Both the position numbers and the translations under genes were made by a program. From positions 1 through 9,417 of the forward strand of contig DQHP01000143.1 of NCBI GenBank assembly GCA_003524435.1: a stretch of 9,417 bases of DNA. Reading direction: 5' to 3'. Shown here piece by piece: positions 1 to 4,117 of the stretch; position 1 is the stretch's first letter; each line of letters starts with the position of its first letter. The stretch is from Microbacterium sp. (lineage in GTDB: Bacteria; Actinomycetota; Actinomycetes; Actinomycetales; Microbacteriaceae). A model generated the notes under the pieces. The model was not told the origin of the DNA. It was given only the letters and a program-made list of their open reading frames with translations, and did no database searches.

Positions 1-189
1 CAGAGGCGTCGCTCCTGGCCGACCCGTGCGACGCAGTTCGTGCAACGCCGATTGCAGGGGCCGCTGCTGGCCACGCGTCAGTCGGGCAGCCCGCTGCCGC
101 TGCCGCTTCGACTCCTGCGCAAACATCCCCGGCTGACCCGGCTGACCGGGAGCTTTATCGGGCTGGGTGTGCGGCCGGAGAAGATCTAG
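1..189 (+). CDS. C-terminal end of a probable FAD-dependent oxidoreductase/monooxygenase (partial)
   Basis: An open frame runs from the first base to a TAG at 187-189 and gives the last 62 residues of a protein; the start lies upstream of the window. The tail is rich in Arg and Leu and ends with an FIGLGVRPEKI-like stretch. From memory this resembles the C-terminus of actinobacterial FAD-dependent monooxygenases of the PheA/TfdB (aromatic hydroxylase) type, which often end in Gly-x-Gly-x-Arg-Pro-Glu. No FAD-binding motif is inside the window, so the assignment rests on the tail alone. The gene converges on the emfourin-like gene: the two stop codons overlap within the CTAG at 186-189. The open frame is well supported, the function only moderately. 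Confidence 0.5.
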   Translation, partial: QRRRSWPTRATQFVQRRLQGPLLATRQSGSPLPLPLRLLRKHPRLTRLTGSFIGLGVRPEKI

Positions 190-530
190 TCGTCAGCGTC
201 GCCGTCTTCCTGCGATGCATTCCGCACGGCGTCGACGAGGTCGCGCCACGGTCCAGCCAAGTCGTGATCCGGGACATCGCGCTCTCGGGAGTCGGCGGGC
301 GTGTGGGCACGGATGCTCCAGATGTAGCGGTCCGCTCCGTGCGGTTCCTGATTCGGAGCATCCCACGGGCACTGCTCGATCAGCGCGGCCCAGCGCGGGT
401 TCTCATCGAGTGGCGGCTCGACTTGCCATTGACGACGGATGCCGGCGATGCCGCCCGTGCGGACGATGATGACGACGATCTGTGGGGCGTAGCCGGGCGG
501 GTCGCTATGCGGTCGGGCGAGGTCGTTCAT
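186..530 (-). CDS. Emfourin-like inhibitor of protealysin-type M4 protease
   Basis: This 114-residue protein has the small-protein pattern of the emfourin family: a hydrophobic strand (residues 18-23), then RTGGIAGI (24-31), a WQVEPPL stretch (35-41), a central ADRYIWSIRA segment (66-75) and a C-terminal Trp-Arg-Asp-Leu-Val helix (95-99). Emfourins bind and inhibit protealysin-like M4 proteases, and their genes usually sit beside the protease gene. Here the gene follows the protease gene on the same strand and overlaps its end by 26 bp, which suggests translational coupling. I chose the ATG at 530 because GGGAG (540-544) lies 9 nt upstream and the extension upstream to 611 has no family character. 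There is no signal peptide, so it should act in the cytoplasm or wherever the leaderless protease goes. The acidic tail (EDGDADD) is probably disordered. Family assignment is by pattern and context. Confidence 0.78.
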   Translation of the reverse strand: MNDLARPHSDPPGYAPQIVVIIVRTGGIAGIRRQWQVEPPLDENPRWAALIEQCPWDAPNQEPHGADRYIWSIRAHTPADSRERDVPDHDLAGPWRDLVDAVRNASQEDGDADD

Positions 531-1572
531 CTTTATACACTCCCACGGTGGCCCACGCTTTTCGAGTGGCTGTCGCAGTCTCATCGTCGACTGCGGCGGC
601 GACCGTCGCATCCGCGAACTCCTCGAATGTCGCCGCGCTCGACAGGTCGCCGGTCAGCGCCCGGTACCAGGTCTGCCCCGCCCTCTCCCAGGCGTTGCCA
701 CCAAGCGTCGTTGCGGTGAGCGCAAATGCGCGATTCGGGATGCCGGAGTTGATGTGTACCCCACCGTTGTCCTCAGTGGTCTGCACGAAATCGAGCATGT
801 GCCCCGGTTGCGGGTCTTTGCCGAGCTCGTCATCGTCGTACGCGGTGCCCGGCTCGAGCATTGACCGCAGCGCCGTGCCCTGTACCTCTTCGGTGAAGAT
901 ACCCGCGCCGATCAGCCAACTGGCTTCCGCTGCCGTCTGGCCCGCCGCATGCTGCTCGGTCAGCGCACCGAAGACGTCGGCGATCGACTCGTTGAGTGCG
1001 CCGGGCTGGCCCTGGTATTGAAGGTTCGCGGTGTGCTGGATGACCCCGTGCGCGAGTTCGTGGCCGATCACGCTGAGTGACCCGGTGAAGCCGCGGAACA
1101 CCTCGCCGTCGCCGTCACCGAACACCATGCGCTCGCCATCCCAGAACGCGTTGTCGTAGTCAGTGCCGTAGTGCACGGTGGCATCGAGTGGCGCGCCGAG
1201 ACCGTCCAGGGAGTTGCGCTGGAACGCTGCCAACAGCATCTCGAATGTCGCGCCGAGGCCGTCGAATGCTTCGTTCACCGTGGCGTCTTCGACGGCGGGG
1301 TTATCTTCGTTGCGGACGACGAGGCCGGGCAGCGTCTCGGTGTTCTGCGCGTCGCTGATTGTGCGGTTCGGGGCATCCGTCAACTCTGCAACGAGGCTGC
1401 CTTGCTCATTGATCGAGAGGTTGATCCGCGCACGGAACGACGGTCGACCGGCGAGCAGGGTCTGGCGCGCAGCATCCGCCGCCTTGGTGAAGCGTCCCGA
1501 CCCGGCGAGGCGGGCGAGGAGGTATGCAGGAACGATGCCCTGTGCCGAATCGCGCTGTGCCGTGTGGTCCAT
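505..1572 (-). CDS. Protealysin-like M4 family metalloprotease
   Basis: This 355-residue zinc metalloprotease carries all M4 (thermolysin) signatures. They are the active-site helix HELAH (171-175, two zinc His and the catalytic Glu), NESIADVFG (194-202, third zinc ligand Glu195), and GGVHINSG (270-277, transition-state His273). The upstream segment with HYG (134-136), NAFWDG (141-146) and MVFGDGDG (149-156) is typical too. There is no signal peptide, and the region before the catalytic domain is only about 75-80 residues, with a GIVPAYLLARLA motif (12-23). That short precursor of the protealysin subgroup differs from the long thermolysin pro-region. The expected PPxLL is PAYLL here, a small deviation. 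The downstream overlapping gene encodes its probable inhibitor. The start at 1572 is supported by a leaderless promoter (ATGACA, 17 nt, TAGGGT, 6 nt, ATG). Short direct repeats lie farther upstream and may be regulatory. Confidence 0.95.
   Translation of the reverse strand: MDHTAQRDSAQGIVPAYLLARLAGSGRFTKAADAARQTLLAGRPSFRARINLSINEQGSLVAELTDAPNRTISDAQNTETLPGLVVRNEDNPAVEDATVNEAFDGLGATFEMLLAAFQRNSLDGLGAPLDATVHYGTDYDNAFWDGERMVFGDGDGEVFRGFTGSLSVIGHELAHGVIQHTANLQYQGQPGALNESIADVFGALTEQHAAGQTAAEASWLIGAGIFTEEVQGTALRSMLEPGTAYDDDELGKDPQPGHMLDFVQTTEDNGGVHINSGIPNRAFALTATTLGGNAWERAGQTWYRALTGDLSSAATFEEFADATVAAAVDDETATATRKAWATVGVYKDERPRPTA
540..544 (-). promoter_or_regulatory. Ribosome binding site for the emfourin-like gene
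   Basis: GGGAG on the minus strand lies 9 nt before the ATG at 530, inside the last codons of the protease gene. It decides the start of the inhibitor. It is one of few convincing Shine-Dalgarno sequences in the window, fitting a downstream operon gene that cannot be leaderless. Confidence 0.6.
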
Positions 1573-1578
1573 AACGCG

Positions 1579-1607
1579 ACCCTACGCCGGGGGAGGGACA
1601 CTGTCAT
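1579..1607 (-). promoter_or_regulatory. Leaderless promoter of the M4 protease gene
   Basis: On the minus strand ATGACA (1602-1607, 5 of 6 match to TTGACA) is followed by a 17-nt spacer and TAGGGT (1579-1584). The A of the protease ATG lies exactly 7 nt downstream, where transcription should start. No Shine-Dalgarno sequence is needed in this reading. It is the best two-box promoter in the window. Confidence 0.55.
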
Positions 1608-1630
1608 CGGTGACGGGACTGATCAAAGCG

Positions 1631-1690
1631 TGGTGAAACGGCGAGCGGAGCCTGGTAGATCGGTGAGCAAGAGAGGGTGAATCGGCGAGC
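1631..1690. repeat. Three 22-nt tandem repeats between the divergent protease and dehydrogenase genes
   Basis: Units begin at 1631, 1653 and 1675. Their first 16 bases fit the consensus KGGTRRAWCGGYGAGC; units 1 and 3 share 14 of 16 bases and units 1 and 2 share 12. The last 6 bases of each unit are not conserved. The 22-nt period is about two helical turns. The repeats lie roughly 59-118 bp upstream of the predicted protease transcription start, a position that would suit an activator or repressor array. Function is inferred. Confidence 0.5.
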
Positions 1691-1704
1691 TGATGGTGGA
1701 TGCT

Positions 1705-1792
1705 GTGCCGAATCCCAGACGGCACGCACCATGCGCGGCGTGTCGGACGGGTGACACGCCGCAGGTGACGAGATGCGTCTGGGATTCGGCAC
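1705..1792. repeat. 88-nt nested palindrome (REP/MITE-like)
   Basis: Outer arms are a perfect 17-bp inverted repeat: GTGCCGAATCCCAGACG at 1705-1721 and its complement at 1776-1792. Inside are further pairs, CACC (1727-1730) with GGTG (1764-1767), and a perfect 10-bp stem GCGGCGTGTC (1735-1744) with 1753-1762 around an 8-nt loop. About 33 base pairs can form in one long hairpin. There is no T-run, so it is not a typical intrinsic terminator, and it sits upstream of the dehydrogenase promoter. I see no clear target-site duplication. It is most likely a dispersed intergenic repeat, or else an operator or structured RNA. Confidence 0.75.
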
Positions 1793-1827
1793 TGGCCGCC
1801 GCGAGCCTGACTCCCAGGCCACTCGCG

Positions 1828-1833
1828 TAAAAT
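1828..1833 (+). promoter_or_regulatory. -10 box of a leaderless promoter for the zinc-ribbon dehydrogenase
   Basis: TAAAAT ends 7 nt before the ATG at 1841, so transcription would start at 1840 or 1841. No purine-rich ribosome binding site precedes the ATG, and no good -35 box was found at 16-18 nt spacing. Confidence 0.5.
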
Positions 1834-1840
1834 AGTCACA

Positions 1841-3358
1841 ATGACCGACGTGCCTGCCGCCGACACTGCCGACCTCGGCGACGGCCTCGATCCCGAAGAC
1901 CTCGAGACCACGCTGCGCGTGCTCGCCTCGATGTCTCAGATCAATGAGGAGCATCCCGACTACGTCGCCGTGCGCCGTGCGACCGCCGCGATGTTCAAGG
2001 CCGTCAAGCGGGTGCGACGCAAAGAGATTCGCGACGCGATCGCCGAAGCAGATAGGGCCGTCGTCGCGAACACTGCGACCGGCGCTCCCGACCGTATCGA
2101 CGATGAGACGCGAGGGAACGATCTCGCGACGTCGACGGATGCCCCGATCGCGGGTGAGTTGCTCAAACCGCGTAACTGCTACATCTGCAAGCAGCCGTAC
2201 ACACTCGTCGACTCGTTCTATCACCAGCTCTGCCCCGAGTGCGCGCGCTTCAGTCACGGCAAGCGCAACGCCCGCACCGACCTGACAGGAAAGCGCGCGC
2301 TCCTCACCGGTGGCCGCGCGAAGATCGGCATGCACATCGCACTGCGGCTGCTGCGGGATGGCGCGCACCTCACGATCACGACGCGCTTCCCCCGCGACGC
2401 TGTACGCCGCTTCTCTTCACTTCCGGATGCCGCGGACTGGCTGCACCGTTTCCGCGTCGTCGGCATCGACCTGCGTGATCCCGCCCAGGTGATCGCGCTC
2501 GCCGATTCGGTCGCAGCTCAAGGCCCGCTCGACATCCTCATTAACAATGCGGCTCAGACCGTGCGGCGCTCGCCGGGTGCCTATTCTTTGTTGGCGGATG
2601 CTGAAATGCAGCCGCTTCCGGATGGACCGCTGCCGGAGATGGAGACGTTCGGGCACACGGCCGATCCGCATCCGCAGGCGTTGCAGGCGTCGGTCGCGTC
2701 GAATCCGCTGCTGTCGGTCGCAGCCCTCGGTGGAACCGTGGCCGAACAGGGCGGACAGGCGCTGACGGCCGAAGACCTCGCGCGTCTCGCGATGGCGCCG
2801 GGGTCCTCATCGCTGGAGAAGCACGCCGATGGCTCTGCGATTGACGCGGGCGGCCTCGTGCCCGATATCAACCACGTCAACAGCTGGGTGCAGTCGGTTG
2901 AGCAGGTCGATCCGCTCGAGATGCTCGAGGTGCAATTGGCGAACACCACCGCACCGTTTCTGCTGATCAGCCGCCTTCGGGCATCGATGGCGTCGTCAGA
3001 GGCGCATCGCAAGTACATCGTGAATGTCTCGGCTATGGAGGGGCAGTTCTCGCGCCGCTACAAGGGGCCGGGGCATCCGCACACCAACATGGCCAAGGCC
3101 GCGCTCAATATGCTCACGCGCACGAGTGCCGGCGAGATGCTTGAGACCGATGGCATCCTGATGACCGCCGTCGACACCGGCTGGATCACGGACGAGCGCC
3201 CGCACCACACCAAAGTGCGCCTCGCCGAAGAGGGCTTCCACGCCCCGCTCGACCTCGTCGACGGCGCCGCGCGCGTGTACGACCCGATCGTTCAGGGCGA
3301 GTTGGGCATTGATCAGCACGGGGTGTTCCTGAAGGACTACAAGCCGAACCCCTGGTGA
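1841..3358 (+). CDS. Zinc-ribbon-fused short-chain dehydrogenase/reductase (SDR)
   Basis: This 505-residue protein has three parts. Residues 1-105 are a charged, helical N-terminus with no recognised domain. Residues 113-134 form a zinc ribbon or knuckle, CYIC followed 14 residues later by CPEC. From residue 148 there is a Rossmann-fold SDR with TGGRAKIG (156-163, cofactor loop), TTRFP (180-184), DILINNAAQT (231-240, the NNAG-equivalent motif), a SAMEG segment (Ser397) and HPHTNMAKAAL (412-422). Lys419 fits the SDR catalytic Lys, but the Tyr expected four residues earlier is Thr415. About 110 residues (244-358) are inserted between the NNAA motif and the next core helix. I recall this architecture in a small family of roughly 490-500 residues in bacteria and some eukaryotes; its substrate is unknown to me. 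A leaderless promoter fixes the start at 1841. It is monocistronic, ending against a convergent regulator gene. Confidence 0.85.
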   Translation: MTDVPAADTADLGDGLDPEDLETTLRVLASMSQINEEHPDYVAVRRATAAMFKAVKRVRRKEIRDAIAEADRAVVANTATGAPDRIDDETRGNDLATSTDAPIAGELLKPRNCYICKQPYTLVDSFYHQLCPECARFSHGKRNARTDLTGKRALLTGGRAKIGMHIALRLLRDGAHLTITTRFPRDAVRRFSSLPDAADWLHRFRVVGIDLRDPAQVIALADSVAAQGPLDILINNAAQTVRRSPGAYSLLADAEMQPLPDGPLPEMETFGHTADPHPQALQASVASNPLLSVAALGGTVAEQGGQALTAEDLARLAMAPGSSSLEKHADGSAIDAGGLVPDINHVNSWVQSVEQVDPLEMLEVQLANTTAPFLLISRLRASMASSEAHRKYIVNVSAMEGQFSRRYKGPGHPHTNMAKAALNMLTRTSAGEMLETDGILMTAVDTGWITDERPHHTKVRLAEEGFHAPLDLVDGAARVYDPIVQGELGIDQHGVFLKDYKPNPW

Positions 3359-3368
3359 GGTCGCCTTC

Positions 3369-3453
3369 GTCAACTCTGGCGGCCGAAGTCAACTTTGGCG
3401 GCCAGATCAGTCCGGATTGGCCGCCAGAATTGCGTTGATCCGCAGAAGTTGAC
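3369..3453. repeat. Repeat-rich convergent spacer with terminal inverted repeats; possible bidirectional terminator
   Basis: Two near-identical 16-mers, GTCAACTYTGGCGGCC, lie at 3369-3384 and 3388-3403. GGCCGCCAGA (3419-3428) is the exact complement of the end of the first copy, and TGGCGGCC (3396-3403) can pair with 3419-3426 around a 15-nt loop. AGTTGAC (3447-3453) mirrors the first seven bases, so the whole 85-nt block is bounded by inverted GTCAACT ends. It fills the gap between the convergent dehydrogenase and HxlR genes and could stop transcription from both sides, though no T-tract is present. It could equally be a dispersed repeat. Confidence 0.55.
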
Positions 3454-3465
3454 CTTCCCACACGC

Positions 3466-3804
3466 TCAGTGCGCAGGGACCTCAAGGTTCGCTGACGCCC
3501 ACTGGCCGAGTTGGCCGAGGATCGGCAGCAGGCTGTCTCCGCCTGCGGTCAGCGCGTATGAGACGGTGACCGGAGGGCCAGCTTCAACCGTGCGTGAGAC
3601 GAGCCCTGCCTGAGCGAGTTCGGCGAGGCGGTCTGAGAGCACGGTGTCGCTGATGCCGGGAACTGCCCGGCGCAGCGTGACGAAGGTGGTGGGGCCTCCG
3701 CCGAGGGTCGAAATGATCATGCCGTTCCAGCGTTTGCCGAGCACGCTGAAGGCCAGTGTGACAGCGGCGTCACACATTCCGATCTCTGTTTCGGCATCCG
3801 CCAT
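3466..3804 (-). CDS. HxlR/DUF24-family transcriptional regulator (YodB-like)
   Basis: This 112-residue winged-helix protein matches the HxlR family throughout: an N-terminal Cys11, VLGKRWNGMII (21-31), FVTLRRAVPGISDTVLSDRL (41-60, recognition helix region), LVSRTVEAGPPVTVSYALT (68-86, wing) and a C-terminal LLPILGQLGQWA (92-103). Family members bind DNA as dimers. In YodB and relatives the N-terminal Cys senses quinones or thiol-reactive compounds, and Bacillus YodB represses an azoreductase gene. Here the divergent neighbour is an azoreductase 5' fragment, matching that logic. I chose the ATG at 3804 because the protein then has the usual family length and TATGAT ends exactly 6 nt upstream, giving a leaderless start; the 22-residue extension to 3870 has no family similarity. 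A self-repressing operator could lie in the AT-rich 3805-3897 gap. Confidence 0.88.
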   Translation of the reverse strand: MADAETEIGMCDAAVTLAFSVLGKRWNGMIISTLGGGPTTFVTLRRAVPGISDTVLSDRLAELAQAGLVSRTVEAGPPVTVSYALTAGGDSLLPILGQLGQWASANLEVPAH

Positions 3805-3810
3805 GCCTTC

Positions 3811-3816
3811 ATCATA
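3811..3816 (-). promoter_or_regulatory. -10 box of the leaderless hxlR-type gene promoter
   Basis: TATGAT on the minus strand ends 6 nt before the ATG at 3804, so the A of the ATG is the predicted first transcribed base. At 17-nt spacing the -35 position is CGACTT (3834-3839), a weak match that overlaps the left arm of an inverted repeat. Confidence 0.5.
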
Positions 3817-3833
3817 TCGTGCTACGTTAACGC

Positions 3834-3880
3834 AAGTCGCTAATAAAAACAGAGTATCTACTTTAAACAAAGCGACTTTG
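3834..3880. promoter_or_regulatory. Candidate operator between the HxlR regulator and azoreductase remnant
   Basis: AAGTCGCT (3834-3841) is repeated inverted as AGCGACTT (3871-3878), with centres 37 bp apart. The right arm lies inside a short palindrome, CAAAG-CGA-CTTTG (3868-3880), and a looser CTTT-AAAC-AAAG (3861-3872) overlaps it. The gap is markedly AT-rich for this genome. Such paired palindromes fit HxlR-dimer sites controlling both divergent promoters. The left arm covers the likely -35 region of the regulator gene, so autoregulation is plausible. No clear promoter for the plus-strand gene could be assigned. Confidence 0.4.
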
Positions 3881-3897
3881 AAAACGAAAGGTCACTA

Positions 3898-4098
3898 ATG
3901 TCCCTATTCCGTCTGGACGCCAGCATCCTTCCCGCAACGTCCGCCAGCCGTTCGCTCGCCGACCTCGTCGAGTCCGAGTGGACCACCGCGCACCCCGACT
4001 CGGCCGTGACGCGTTGGTCGAACTTGAGTACGTACGTACGTGCGGAAGGTGATTGGCGACTCGCGCTCTATCAGCAGACCCCAATGCCGTCGACCTGA
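3898..4098 (+). pseudogene. Azoreductase 5' fragment fused to a probable NTF2-like (DUF4440/SnoaL-type) 3' fragment
   Basis: The 66-residue frame starts at ATG 3898 with GAAAGG (3886-3891) 6 nt upstream. Residues 1-39, beginning MSLFRLDASILPATSASRSL, match the start of actinobacterial FMN-dependent NADH-azoreductases (AzoR/flavodoxin-2 fold), normally about 200-220 residues. The similarity stops after AHPDSAVTR. The rest, STYVRAEGDWRLALYQQTP, is not azoreductase-like; it resembles the C-terminal strands of NTF2-like DUF4440 proteins, which often end in a DGxWRLxxxQQTP pattern. The simplest reading is a deletion that joined two genes in frame near 4012-4030, removing the azoreductase active part and most of the second gene. 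A short GTAC repeat (4028-4042) lies at the junction. The divergent HxlR gene is intact. The fused peptide may still be translated but should not be a functional azoreductase. Confidence 0.65.
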
Positions 4099-4117
4099 TC
4101 GTAATGATGCAGCCGGT

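Noticed and set aside
531..611. Upstream in-frame extension of the emfourin-like gene to an ATG at 611
   Set aside because: It would add 27 residues without family similarity and overlap the protease gene by over 100 bp; GGGAG at 540-544 supports the ATG at 530.
482..1021. Long plus-strand open frame of 179 codons
   Set aside because: It lies antisense to the well-supported M4 protease; its Ser/Ala/Pro-rich composition is the usual shadow of a high-GC gene.
1631..1690. CRISPR array
   Set aside because: Units are degenerate and contiguous at 22-nt steps with only 6-nt variable parts, so there are no spacers, and no cas genes are present.
1705..1792. Nested palindrome read as an intrinsic terminator of the protease or dehydrogenase gene
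   Set aside because: It lies upstream of both divergent genes and has no T-tract on either side.
1604..2368. Long minus-strand open frame of 254 codons over the start of the dehydrogenase
   Set aside because: It runs through the intergenic palindrome and opposite the conserved zinc ribbon and Rossmann motif, with no recognisable domain.
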